Source: Arthrobacter dokdonellae
Lineage (GTDB): Bacteria; Actinomycetota; Actinomycetes; Actinomycetales; Micrococcaceae
Length of the DNA: 64,000 bases
Assembly: GCF_003268655.1 (NCBI RefSeq)
Contig: NZ_CP029642.1
Coordinates: 1,364,001 to 1,428,000, forward strand
Reading direction: 5' to 3'
Shown here: piece after piece, positions 41,289-53,466 of the stretch
Position numbering within the stretch: position 1 is the stretch's first letter
How the letters are laid out: every line of letters starts with the position of its first letter
Notes under the pieces: generated by a model
The model's database searches: none
What the model saw: only the letters and a program-made list of their open reading frames with translations
What the model was told of the DNA's origin: nothing
Translations under genes and position numbers: made by a program

Positions 41289-41798
41289 CTATTCGTCGCC
41301 TGGTTCGGGCTTGCGGCTGCCGAGCTCGGCGTCGAGGCGCAGGAGGCCGTCGCCGTCGTCGCCGATCAAATTGATGCGGCCAATGATCTCGCTGACCGTG
41401 GATTCCTCCTCGAGCTGTTCGTTGATGAACCAGTTCAGCAGCGGAATCGAATCAATGTCGCCCACTTCCTGGGACAGCCGGTACAGGTCACGAATGGATT
41501 CGGACACCTGCTGCTCGTTGTCCAGGGCCGCCTTGAAGGCGTCGAGCGGTGAATCGATGGTCAGATTGGGGGCCTCGATGGTTTCAATCTTCGGGCAGGC
41601 CTCGCGGTCCGTCATGTGGTCCGTGAACCTCTGCGCATGCCCCAACTCTTCCCCGGACTGGATCAGGAACCAGCTGGCCATGCCCGGCAGGTCCTTGTAG
41701 TCCATTTCGATGGACAGCTGGCGGTAAACCATGGCGGCCTTGAGCTCCATGGTGACCTGGTCGTTGACGGCGTCTGCGAATTTCCCTTTGAGTTCCAT
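41289..41798 (-). CDS. Bacterial non-heme ferritin
   Basis: This 169-residue ferritin is a four-helix bundle that stores iron in a 24-mer. Ferroxidase ligands are visible: E18 in VTMELKAA, E51 and H54 in GEELGHAQRF, and EQ near 98 in DNEQQV. ATG 41798 is used; GTG 41807 is possible. It is monocistronic and diverges from icd. Confidence 0.92.
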   Translation of the reverse strand: MELKGKFADAVNDQVTMELKAAMVYRQLSIEMDYKDLPGMASWFLIQSGEELGHAQRFTDHMTDREACPKIETIEAPNLTIDSPLDAFKAALDNEQQVSESIRDLYRLSQEVGDIDSIPLLNWFINEQLEEESTVSEIIGRINLIGDDGDGLLRLDAELGSRKPEPGDE

Positions 41799-41967
41799 GT
41801 GCTCCACGCTACTAACCGCGGGCGTTCTTGTCAGGTGCCCGTGTCACACCAGGGGCTGCCGCCCCCGCCGATACTCGGCAAAGCCGCCCTGTCGGGTAAG
41901 TTGGAGGGGAACGAAATCGAAAGCAGTTTCGCAGATATCCGTTGAATTTTTCGTAGGAGACGCCTGA

Positions 41968-44190
<2,223 letters not shown>

Positions 44191-44220
44191 CCTACGTTCG
44201 AACCACACGCCAGCGCGCGG

Positions 44221-44266
44221 ACAACAATAAAGCCCGCCTCCCACAGGAGACGGGCTTTATTGTTGT
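44221..44266. terminator. Terminator hairpin after icd
   Basis: A 21-bp stem with one mismatch (ACAACAATAAAGCCCGCCTCC with its complement) and a 4-nt loop starts 30 bp past the icd stop. The 3' arm contains TTTATTGTTGT, giving a U-rich end. Confidence 0.88.
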
Positions 44267-44287
44267 CCCCGGGCGCCGCCGTCGTAC

Positions 44288-44335
44288 CGTTTAGCGCAAA
44301 AATCCCTATCCGTTATCAGATCTTTACGCTAAACG
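44288..44335. promoter_or_regulatory. Inverted repeat upstream of the Liv operon
   Basis: CGTTTAGCGCAAAAATC (44288-44304) and GATCTTTACGCTAAACG (44319-44335) are complementary at 15 of 17 positions with a 14-bp spacer. They lie 110 bp before the binding-protein start. This is probably an operator (or pair of half-sites) for an unknown regulator. Confidence 0.5.
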
Positions 44336-44444
44336 TGTCCGGCACCACATTTGTGCGGGTAATGTCAGATCTCGTGAAGAGCAGGGAAACCCGGGGACGA
44401 CGACGTTCTCCGGGACTTTGCGACATAGTCCGGAAGGCGACCCT

Positions 44445-45677
44445 ATGTACCGTAAGAAAGTGATGACCACGCTGGCTGCTGCCGCCACCCTTGGCATGCT
44501 GATGGCCGGTTGTGCGAACCAGGCTGCACCAGAAAGCAGCGGCAGTGCCGGTGGAGGCTCCACCACCGTCAACATTCCCGCATTGACCTCAATCGAAACG
44601 CCCAAGGATGCGGTGCTCCCCGCAGGCGACGGCAAGGCGACCTGCCCGGCGACCACCACGCTGGCCTACATCGGCGCGGAGACGGGCGCCAACGCCCAGC
44701 TCGGCATCAACATCTTCAACGGCATCCAGCTGGCCATCAACCAGCACAACAAGTCCAACGCCAATTGCCAGGTCCAGTTCAAGAAGTTTGACACGGAAGG
44801 CGACCCGAACAAGGCCACCGGCCCCGTCACCCAGGCCACCAAGGAGCCGAACATCATCGGCGTCGTCGGCCTGCCGTTTTCCGGCGAGTCCAAGGCCACG
44901 GGCAACATCTTCGAACAGCAGAAGCTGGTCCACATCACCCCGGCCGCCACGAATCCCGGATTGACCACCAACGGCTGGACCACGTTCTTCCGCGGCCTGG
45001 GCAACGACGCCGTCCAGGGCCCGGCAGCCGCCAAGTTCATCACCGGCAAGCTCGGCGCCAAGAAGGTCTACCTCGTTCAGGATGATTCCGATTACGGCAT
45101 CGGCCTGGGCAAGACCACCTCCGACGGACTGGGGTCGGCGTTGATCGGCACCGACAAGGTGACCACCGGCCAGAAGGACTTCTCGGCCACGATCTCCAAG
45201 ATCATGAACGCCAAGGCCGACGCGGTGTTCTACTCGGGCTACTACGCCGAGGGAGCCCCGTTCGACCAGCAGCTGGTCAGCAAGGGCTACACCGGCACGT
45301 TCATCGGCCCGGACGGACTGAAGGATGACCAGTTCATCAAGCAGGCCGGCGACGCCTCAGCCAACGCATTCTTCACCTGCCCCTGCATCCCGGGCGAGCT
45401 GATCCCGACATTTGAGTCGGCCTACAAGTCCCTGAACAACGCGGAACCCGGCACGTACTCCATCGAGGGTTACGACGCCGCCACCGTGCTGCTCGCGGGC
45501 ATTGACGCCGGCAACCAGGACCGGGCCAAGCTCCTCACCTGGGTCAAGGGCTACGACAAGGACGGGCTGAGCAAGCACTACAAGTGGAACGACAAGGGCG
45601 AGCTCCAGGCCCCGACCGTCTACGGCTACAAGGTTGAGAACGGCAAGATCGTTCCGATCGGCGCCATCGGCGAGTAA
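44445..45677 (+). CDS. livJ: Branched-chain amino-acid ABC transporter, binding lipoprotein
   Basis: This 410-residue lipoprotein has signal peptide and lipobox LMAGC with Cys23. Its two-lobed type I periplasmic-binding fold starts TLAYIGAETGANAQLGINIFNG (two stretches), then GVVGLPFSGESKA and TPAATNPGLTT, as in LivJ/LivK-type proteins for Leu/Ile/Val or related compounds. GGAAGG lies upstream of the ATG. It is first in a five-gene operon and is separated from livH by a hairpin that probably lowers downstream expression. Confidence 0.93.
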   Translation: MYRKKVMTTLAAAATLGMLMAGCANQAAPESSGSAGGGSTTVNIPALTSIETPKDAVLPAGDGKATCPATTTLAYIGAETGANAQLGINIFNGIQLAINQHNKSNANCQVQFKKFDTEGDPNKATGPVTQATKEPNIIGVVGLPFSGESKATGNIFEQQKLVHITPAATNPGLTTNGWTTFFRGLGNDAVQGPAAAKFITGKLGAKKVYLVQDDSDYGIGLGKTTSDGLGSALIGTDKVTTGQKDFSATISKIMNAKADAVFYSGYYAEGAPFDQQLVSKGYTGTFIGPDGLKDDQFIKQAGDASANAFFTCPCIPGELIPTFESAYKSLNNAEPGTYSIEGYDAATVLLAGIDAGNQDRAKLLTWVKGYDKDGLSKHYKWNDKGELQAPTVYGYKVENGKIVPIGAIGE

Positions 45678-45688
45678 TCCAAGCGCAC

Positions 45689-45725
45689 AAGGCTGTGGGA
45701 CGGGGGACCTCCGGCCCACAGCCTT
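45689..45725 (+). terminator. Intra-operon hairpin between livJ and livH
   Basis: AAGGCTGTGGG and CCCACAGCCTT form an 11-bp perfect stem enclosing a small GC-rich inner hairpin. It begins 11 bp after livJ. It probably acts as a partial terminator or 3' stabiliser, giving more binding protein than permease. Confidence 0.7.
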
Positions 45726-45809
45726 TGCGTGCCGCCTTATCCCGTTCGCTCTACCGGCAATGCCCGGCCCAACCGAAGCCATGGGCGCTGCCAAGATCAG
45801 GATGTCCGC

Positions 45810-46825
45810 ATGATTCCCACCCTACTAACCCTCCTGCCCGCAGCCTCGGCAGACGACAGCTCCTGGATCACCTTCGACATCCCGTCGCTGATGCAGAACT
45901 TTTGGAGCGCCACCTTTGACGGACTGACCTTCGGCTCCATCTACGCCCTGGTGGCCCTTGGCTACACCCTGGTCTACGGAGTGCTGAACCTCATCAACTT
46001 CGCCCACTCCGAAGTGTTCATCATGGGCTGCTACGGCGTGTTCTTCACGCTCAGCTTTCTGGGCTTCGGCCCGTCCGCACCGAATCTGTCCGTCGGCTCT
46101 ATCATCGTCAACCTGCTGCTGGCGCTCGTCGTGGCCATTTGTGCCTCCGCGCTCACGGCATTCCTGCTCGAGCGGCTGGCCTATAAACCGCTGCGCAAAC
46201 GCAACGCGCCCCGTCTGGTCTTTCTGATCACCGCCATCGGCGCGTCCTTCACCATCCAGTACACGATCTTCCTGGTCCGCGGACCCAACCCGGAGCCGGC
46301 CCTGACCATGTTCAGGTCGCGGCCCATCTTCGAGGTCTTCGGCACCTTCATCTACGACCAGCAGCTGATCATCGTCATCGCGGCCGTCATCATGATGGTC
46401 ATCACCGAACGGTTCATCAGCAAGTCCCGCACCGGGCGCGGCATCCGCGCCGTGGCCCAGGACCCGGACACCGCCACGTTGATGGGCGTCAACAAGGAAA
46501 GAATCATCATCACCACGTTCGTGATCGGCGGCATCCTGGCCGGCGCGGCCGCCTTGTTTTACGTCATGAAGATCCCCTCCGGCGTCCAGTACAACGGCGG
46601 ATTCATCCTGGGGATCAAGGCATTCGCCGCCGCCGTGCTTGGCGGCATCGGCAACGTCCGCGGGGCCCTGCTCGGCGGCCTGCTGCTCGGGCTCATCGGC
46701 AACTACGGCCAAATCCTGCTGGGCAACTCCCAGTGGACCGATGTCGTCGCGTTCGTGGTCCTGGTGCTCGTGCTGCTGCTGCGGCCCGAAGGCATTTTGG
46801 GTACCTCGCTGGGAAGGAGCAAGGC

Positions 46826-46829
<4 letters not shown>
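45810..46829 (+). CDS. livH: Branched-chain amino-acid ABC permease LivH
   Basis: This 339-residue inner-membrane permease has eight or so helices. Marks are GLTFGSIYALVALGYTLVYGVLNLINFAHSE, split over the first two helices, TAIGASFTIQYTIF, the cytoplasmic coupling segment RAVAQDPDTATLMGVN and the C-terminal AAVLGGIGNVRGALLGG. The ATG at 45810 has AGGAT upstream. Its stop overlaps the livM start (ATGA). Confidence 0.94.
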
Positions 46830-48039
<1,210 letters not shown>

Positions 48040-48043
<4 letters not shown>

Positions 48044-48927
48044 GCGAGTCAACGGAAGCGACCGGCAGGCATGCCGACACTCATGTGGCCGCCGTCGAGA
48101 CCGAGGTGGCCGAGGCTGCGGCCCCGGAACGCGACATCGCCGTCAAGATCGGTGACGACCTGGTTGAAGTGAAGAACCTGACCATGAAGTTTGGCGGCCT
48201 GCTGGCGCTGGACAACATCAGCTTCACCATCAAGCGCGGGGAGATCCTTGGACTGATTGGGCCCAATGGTGCCGGCAAGACCACGTGCTTCAATGCGATG
48301 ACCGGGGTTTACAAGCCCACGAGTGGCCAGGTGTTGCTCGAAGGCCGGGTGCTTAACGGCGTCAAGCAGCACAAGATCACCCGCGCCGGCTTGGCCCGCA
48401 CCTTCCAGAACATCCGCCTCTTTGGCGAGATGACGGCGCTGGAAAACGTGGTGGTGGGCCTGGACGCACGGCACAAGACGTCCGTGATCGGGGCACTGCT
48501 GCGCCTGCCCCGGCACATCAGGGAGGAAAAGTCAGCCATTGAGCGCGGCATGGCCCTCCTGGAGTTTGTGGGCATCGCCGACCAAGCCGCCACGTTGTCC
48601 CGGCACCTGCCGTACGGCAGCCAGCGACGCCTGGAAATTGCGCGCGCCCTGGCCACGGACCCGAAGGTCCTGTGTCTGGACGAGCCCGCGGCCGGCTTCA
48701 ACCCGGCGGAAAAGGAAGAGCTCATGCAGCTCATCCGCACCATCCGCGACGACGGCTACACCGTGCTGCTGATTGAGCACGACATGAAGCTGGTCATGGG
48801 GGTGACCGACAGGATAGTGGTGCTTGAGTTCGGGAAGAAGATTGCCGACGACGTGCCATCCGTGATCAGGGAAGACCCGAAGGTCGTTTCCGCTTATCTG
48901 GGGGAGCCCGAAGATGACTTTGCTTGA
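48040..48927 (+). CDS. livG: Branched-chain amino-acid ABC ATPase LivG
   Basis: This 295-residue ABC ATPase has Walker [10 protein letters not shown], a Q-loop in [10 protein letters not shown], a signature region [13 protein letters not shown] and Walker [11 protein letters not shown] followed by the H-loop IEHDM. The first ~45 residues are an acidic extension not usual in LivG. Its 3' end overlaps livF by 14 bp. Confidence 0.95.
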
Positions 48928-49627
48928 GCTGAAAAACATCTCCGTCCACTACGGCCGGATCCAGGCCATCAGGGAGATGTCCTTCACGGTGGAGGAAGGG
49001 GAGATCGTCTCCCTGATCGGGGCCAACGGCGCCGGCAAGACCACCACCATGAAGACCATCTCCGGCCTGCTCAACCCCTCGGGCGGCACCATTTCCTTCA
49101 TGGGCGAGGACATCACGAAGATGAAGGCCCACATCCGGGTAGTGCACGGGATCTCCCAGGCGCCCGAGGGACGCGGGATCTTCCCGGCCATGACGGTCCT
49201 GGAAAACCTGGACATGGGCACCTTCGGCCGCAAGGACCGCACGGGCGTCAAGGACGATCTGGAACGCGTGTTCACGCTGTTTCCGCGATTGAAGGAACGG
49301 GAGAAGCAGTTCGGGGGAACCATGAGCGGCGGCGAGCAGCAGATGTTGTCAATTGGCCGGGCACTGATGTCCCGGCCGAAGCTGCTGCTGCTGGACGAAC
49401 CCTCCATGGGGCTGGCCCCGCAGTTCATCCGGCAGATCTTCAAAATCGTCACCGAAATCAACACGCAGGGCACCACGGTGCTGCTCGTGGAGCAGAACGC
49501 CAACCAGGCCCTGGCTCGTGCACACCGCGCCTTTGTGCTGGAGACCGGGGAGATCACGCACAGCGGCACCGGCAAGGAACTGCTGGCCAACCCGGCCATC
49601 AAGGAAGCCTACCTGGGCGTCGGCTAG
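48914..49627 (+). CDS. livF: Branched-chain amino-acid ABC ATPase LivF
   Basis: This 237-residue second ATPase of the importer has Walker A GANGAGKTT, a Q-loop GISQAPEGRGIFPAMTV, signature MSGGEQQMLSIGRAL, Walker B LLLLDEPSMGL and H-loop VEQNANQAL. It is the last gene of the operon and ends before a repeat and hairpin region. Confidence 0.95.
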   Translation: MTLLELKNISVHYGRIQAIREMSFTVEEGEIVSLIGANGAGKTTTMKTISGLLNPSGGTISFMGEDITKMKAHIRVVHGISQAPEGRGIFPAMTVLENLDMGTFGRKDRTGVKDDLERVFTLFPRLKEREKQFGGTMSGGEQQMLSIGRALMSRPKLLLLDEPSMGLAPQFIRQIFKIVTEINTQGTTVLLVEQNANQALARAHRAFVLETGEITHSGTGKELLANPAIKEAYLGVG

Positions 49628-49653
49628 CCCTTTCCAGACGCTCCTGCACATCC

Positions 49654-49708
49654 GGGGCTTAAATAAGGAACGCTCCGTCAGTTGTGGGGCTTAAATGGGG
49701 AACGCTCC
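49654..49708 (+). repeat. Direct repeat of GGGGCTTAAAT...GGAACGCTCC
   Basis: Two 23-bp copies (49654-49676 and 49686-49708) differ at two or three positions and are spaced 32 bp start to start. The second overlaps the 5' arm of the adjoining hairpin, so the terminator may have arisen from this repeat. Confidence 0.6.
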
Positions 49709-49731
49709 CGCACATGGTGCGGGAGCGTTCC
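49699..49731. terminator. Bidirectional terminator between livF and the oxidoreductase
   Basis: A perfect 15-bp stem, GGAACGCTCCCGCAC against GTGCGGGAGCGTTCC, with loop ATG, lies between convergent genes. Confidence 0.8.
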
Positions 49732-49763
49732 TGCTTCATGACCCGGATCTGCAGGAGCGTCGG

Positions 49764-50861
49764 TTAGAGGTCCGTGCGGGAGTCGTTGGGGTAGGTGACG
49801 CCGAGCTGGCGGCGGGCGTCGTCGAACAGTTCCATGATGGCCAGGCTGTCATCCAGCGGCATCGTGGTACTTTCGGTCAGGCCGGCCTGGATGCAGCGGG
49901 TCACCTCGCGCAGCTGGTACGTGTAGCCGCGGCCGGGGTGCTCGAACGACTCGGTGCGTTCGCTGTCCCAGCCCACGCAGATGCGCAGGGCCTTGGGGTT
50001 GTTGACTGATCCCACCGTGTCGATGAAGCCCTTGGTCCCGGCCACGGAGGCCACCCGTGGACCCTGGGACCCGAGGTAGCTCATCAGCTGCGCCTGCGCC
50101 CCGTTGCCGTAACTCAGGGACAGTGAATTCTGCGCGTCCACGCCCAGCGCCGTGAGCTCGCCCGTGGCGGTCACGGAGGAGGGCTTTCCCAGGGTTGCCC
50201 ACGCCCACAGCAGCGGGTAGACGGAGATGTCCAGCAGGGCTCCGCCGCCGTCGGCAGGGGCCCAGATGCGGGCGGTGTCATCGAGCGGCGCCGGGAAGCC
50301 GAGGTCCGCGCGGACCCACTTGACCTCGCCGATTTCGCCGGAGGCAACGATTTCCAGGGCCCGCTGGAAGCCCGGCACAAACCGCGCCCAGACGGCCTCC
50401 ATGAGGAACAAGTTCCGCGCCCGGGCCAGCCCGATCAGTGAGCGGGCCTCGGCCGCCGTAATGGTCAGGGCCTTCTCGCACAGCACGTGCTTGCCGTTTT
50501 CCAGGGCGGCCTTGGCGATGTCGTAGTGCTGGGCGTGCGGCGTGGCGATGTACACTACGTCCACGTCGGGGTCCTCCACCAGCTGGAGGTGGCCGGGGGC
50601 ACCCAGGCCGTCGCGTCCGCCGTCGTAATAGTGGGTGGCGAAGCCGAACTTCCCGGCAAAGGCCGCGGCGCTGGCCTCGCTGCGCGAGCTGACCGCCTGC
50701 AGCACGGCGTCCTCGAGGAGGGCGAGGTCTCCGGTGACCGTGGTCGCGATGCCGCCGGTGGCGACCACGCCCCAGCGAATGGGTGCGCCCGTGGCGGCAA
50801 GGGTCTCGGGGTTGAACGTGGTGTACCAGTCGGGGCGGCCGACAAAACGCGGAATGGTCAT
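49764..50861 (-). CDS. Gfo/Idh/MocA-family oxidoreductase
   Basis: This 365-residue NAD(P)-dependent sugar or cyclitol dehydrogenase has a Rossmann domain at 28-150, with WGVVATGGIATTV (a variant G-x-x-G-x-x-A), DVVYIATPHAQHYD and the conserved E-K in VLCEKALTI. A C-terminal domain with DISVYPLLWAWATLG follows. The substrate is unknown. It is convergent with the Liv operon and on the same strand as the downstream sugar ABC genes, but separated from them by a terminator. Confidence 0.9.
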   Translation of the reverse strand: MTIPRFVGRPDWYTTFNPETLAATGAPIRWGVVATGGIATTVTGDLALLEDAVLQAVSSRSEASAAAFAGKFGFATHYYDGGRDGLGAPGHLQLVEDPDVDVVYIATPHAQHYDIAKAALENGKHVLCEKALTITAAEARSLIGLARARNLFLMEAVWARFVPGFQRALEIVASGEIGEVKWVRADLGFPAPLDDTARIWAPADGGGALLDISVYPLLWAWATLGKPSSVTATGELTALGVDAQNSLSLSYGNGAQAQLMSYLGSQGPRVASVAGTKGFIDTVGSVNNPKALRICVGWDSERTESFEHPGRGYTYQLREVTRCIQAGLTESTTMPLDDSLAIMELFDDARRQLGVTYPNDSRTDL

Positions 50862-50919
50862 GGCGTCATTCTGTCAGCAACCGCGCGGCGGCATGGGGAA
50901 ATGACGAAGTGGGACATGA

Positions 50920-50968
50920 CGAAGGCCCCGTCCCGCGTCGTGTTGTTCGACGCCGGACGGGGCCTTCG
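50920..50968. terminator. Terminator of the sugar ABC operon
   Basis: CGAAGGCCCCGTC and GACGGGGCCTTCG form a perfect 13-bp stem with a 23-nt loop, 51 bp past the binding-protein stop. It would stop the minus-strand operon before the oxidoreductase gene. Confidence 0.7.
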
Positions 50969-51018
50969 GCAGTGATGGTGCCAAGTGATGTTGCCAGGGT
51001 TCCCTGACTACTTCCTGA

Positions 51019-52119
51019 CTACTTGGTCAGTGGACCGAGCACCTTGTCGTTCGCGTACTGCTCGGCGGCGTTGGCCTTGGTCACGATCTTGGGAACCAGC
51101 AGGAAGGCCGGAACAACCTTGGTGCCGTTGTTGTAGGAGGACGGGTCGTTGATCTCCGGCTTGGTGCCCTTCTGCAGGTCCTTGACCATCTCGATGGCGT
51201 GGTTGACCAGCGCAGTGGTGTCCTTGTTGATCGTGGAGTACTGCTCCCCGGCCATGATGGACTTGACGGACTCAACTTCCGAGTCCTGGCCGGTCACGGT
51301 CGGAACGGGCTTGCCGGCCGCCTTCACCGAGGTGATGATGGCCCGAGCCAGGGTGTCGTTCGGGGACAGCACGCCGTCCAGGGCGGCGGAGCCGTAGCTG
51401 CCGACCAGAAGGGAGTCCATGCGCTTCTGCGCGTTCTCCGCCTTCCAGCCCTGGGTCACGGCCTGCTCGAACGACTTCTGGCCGGAGACGACCTTCAGCG
51501 TGCCGTCGTCGATCTTGGGCTGGAGGACCTTCATGGCGCCGTCAAAGAAGACCTTGGCGTTGGCGTCGTCGGGCGAGCCGGCAAAGAGCTCGATGTTGTA
51601 CGGGCCGGTCGGCTTTTTCGCCTTCATGCCGTCCAGCAGGGCCTGGCCCTGCAGCTCGCCGACCTTGAAGTTGTCGTACGCCACGTAGTAGTCGACGTTG
51701 GGGGTGTTCAGCAGCAGGCGGTCGTAGGCGATGACCGTTGCGCCGGCGTCCTTGGCCTGCTTGAGCTGCGTGCCGAGCTGGCCGCCGTCGATGGCGCCGA
51801 CAATGATGACCTTGGCGCCCTTGGCCACCATGGCGCTGATCTGGTTCTGCTGCTCCGAGACGCCGCCGTTGGCAAACTGGACGTCGCCCTTGAAGCCGGC
51901 CTGGGTGAGGCCGTCATTGAACAGCTTTTCGGCCAGCACCCAGTTTTCACTGGTTTTTTGGGGGAGGGCGACGCCGATCAGGGAGTTTGCCGCGAAGCCG
52001 CCGGCGCCGGCGCCGGACGAGGCCGCGGGCGTGGCCGCGCGGCCGCAGCCCGTGAGCGCGAGGGCGGACGCCGCCAGGACAACCGCCACCGTTTTGGCGG
52101 CCGTGTTGAGCTTGAACAT
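51019..52119 (-). CDS. chvE: ChvE-type sugar-binding lipoprotein
   Basis: This 366-residue periplasmic sugar-binding lipoprotein has lipobox ALTGC with Cys25. It has the type I fold, with IGVALPQKTSENWVLAEKLF, VIIVGAIDGGQLGTQL, VIAYDRLLLNTPNVDYYVAYDN and a late TVTGQDSEVES. The YDRL and TGQDSE segments resemble ChvE/XylF-type receptors for xylose, arabinose, galactose or glucose. It is the third gene of gguA-gguB-chvE, 50 bp after gguB. Confidence 0.9.
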   Translation of the reverse strand: MFKLNTAAKTVAVVLAASALALTGCGRAATPAASSGAGAGGFAANSLIGVALPQKTSENWVLAEKLFNDGLTQAGFKGDVQFANGGVSEQQNQISAMVAKGAKVIIVGAIDGGQLGTQLKQAKDAGATVIAYDRLLLNTPNVDYYVAYDNFKVGELQGQALLDGMKAKKPTGPYNIELFAGSPDDANAKVFFDGAMKVLQPKIDDGTLKVVSGQKSFEQAVTQGWKAENAQKRMDSLLVGSYGSAALDGVLSPNDTLARAIITSVKAAGKPVPTVTGQDSEVESVKSIMAGEQYSTINKDTTALVNHAIEMVKDLQKGTKPEINDPSSYNNGTKVVPAFLLVPKIVTKANAAEQYANDKVLGPLTK

Positions 52120-52169
52120 GGTTGTTCGCTTTCTGTTGGGTTTCGTGAAGCAGTGTTCGGGGGGAGGGT

Positions 52170-53438
52170 TCAGGATTCGAGCTTGACGGTGTCCTTGAGC
52201 GGTTCCGCGACCGCCAGGTCCGGGTTGTCCCGGCCGCCGAGGCGCTTCATCATCAGGCCGATGAAGGATGCCCTGCCCTGGGACTTGTTGTAGACGTCAA
52301 AGACGACGGCGGCGAGCAGGACCAGGCCCTTGATGATCTGGGTCATGTCGGAGCCGACGCCCATGAGCTGCAGCCCGTTGTTCAGCACGGCCATGACCAG
52401 GCCGCCGATCATCGAGCCGACCACGGTTCCGACGCCGCCGGTGACCGCGGCCCCGCCGATGAAGACGGCGGCGATGGCATCCAGTTCCCAGCCGACGCCG
52501 TCGGACGGTCCGGAGGCGTTGGAGCGGGCCACGAAGATCATGCCGGCCAGGCCCGCCAGCACGGCCATGTTCAGGATCACCAGGAAGTCGGTGCGCTTGC
52601 TCTTGACGCCGGAGAGGGCCGCCGCATGGCGGTTGCCGCCGACGGCGTAGATGTGCCGGCCGATGGTGGTGCGGGCGGAGATGAAGCCGTAGGCCAGGAC
52701 CAGGACGCCGAGAATGATGCCGGGGATGGGGAACGACGTGCCGGGCCGGCCGGTGGCGAAGAGGTACGTGGCGTAGAGGACCACGCCGGAAAGGACCACG
52801 AGCTTGACGACGGTCACCCAGAGGGGCTTGACGTCGGCGCCGAGGGCCACGGCCTTGCGGTATCCGCGCAGCTCGCCCCAGATGAGGGCGGCCACGACGA
52901 TGAAGCCGACCAGGAGGGTGAGGTTGTTGTAGCCGGTGTCCGGGCCGATCTCGGGCAGGTAGCCCGCGCCGATGTACTGGAAGTCGGTGGAGACGGGGAC
53001 GGTCAGGGACTTGCCGAAGTACTGGTTCGCGCCGCGGAACAGGAGCATGCCGGCCAGGGTCACAATGAAGGCCGGAATGCCGAGATAGGCGACGAAGAAG
53101 CCCTGCCAGGCGCCGATGACGGCTCCCAGGACAAGTCCGACGACGATGCCCATGTACCAGGGCAGGCCCCAGTCCCGCATGGTCAACGCCACGACGATGC
53201 CGACGAACGCGGCGACGGAGCCCACGGACAGGTCAATGTGGCCGGCGATGATGACCAGCACCATGCCGATGGCCAGGATGAGGATGTAGGAGTAGCCGTT
53301 GACCAGGTTGATGACGTTGTCCGGGGTGAGGATCACCCCGCCGGTCATGAACTGGAAGAAGACGACCAGGGCGACGAGCGCAAAGATCATCCCGAATTGG
53401 CGGGTGTTGCCGCCGAAGAGCTGTTTGATGGCGTTCAT
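52170..53438 (-). CDS. gguB: Sugar ABC permease GguB/XylH type
   Basis: This 422-residue permease has about ten helices. Marks are the early GMVLVIIAGHIDLSVGSVAAF, the GIPAFIVTLAGMLLFRG segment, the coupling loop YAVGGNRHAAALSGV and a conserved GAAVTGGVGTVVGSMIGG. It is longer than RbsC and matches the XylH/MmsB/GguB branch. It is 28 bp after the ATPase gene. Confidence 0.93.
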   Translation of the reverse strand: MNAIKQLFGGNTRQFGMIFALVALVVFFQFMTGGVILTPDNVINLVNGYSYILILAIGMVLVIIAGHIDLSVGSVAAFVGIVVALTMRDWGLPWYMGIVVGLVLGAVIGAWQGFFVAYLGIPAFIVTLAGMLLFRGANQYFGKSLTVPVSTDFQYIGAGYLPEIGPDTGYNNLTLLVGFIVVAALIWGELRGYRKAVALGADVKPLWVTVVKLVVLSGVVLYATYLFATGRPGTSFPIPGIILGVLVLAYGFISARTTIGRHIYAVGGNRHAAALSGVKSKRTDFLVILNMAVLAGLAGMIFVARSNASGPSDGVGWELDAIAAVFIGGAAVTGGVGTVVGSMIGGLVMAVLNNGLQLMGVGSDMTQIIKGLVLLAAVVFDVYNKSQGRASFIGLMMKRLGGRDNPDLAVAEPLKDTVKLES

Positions 53439-53466
53439 GGTGGGGGTCCCGTTTCTTCCCTTTGGT

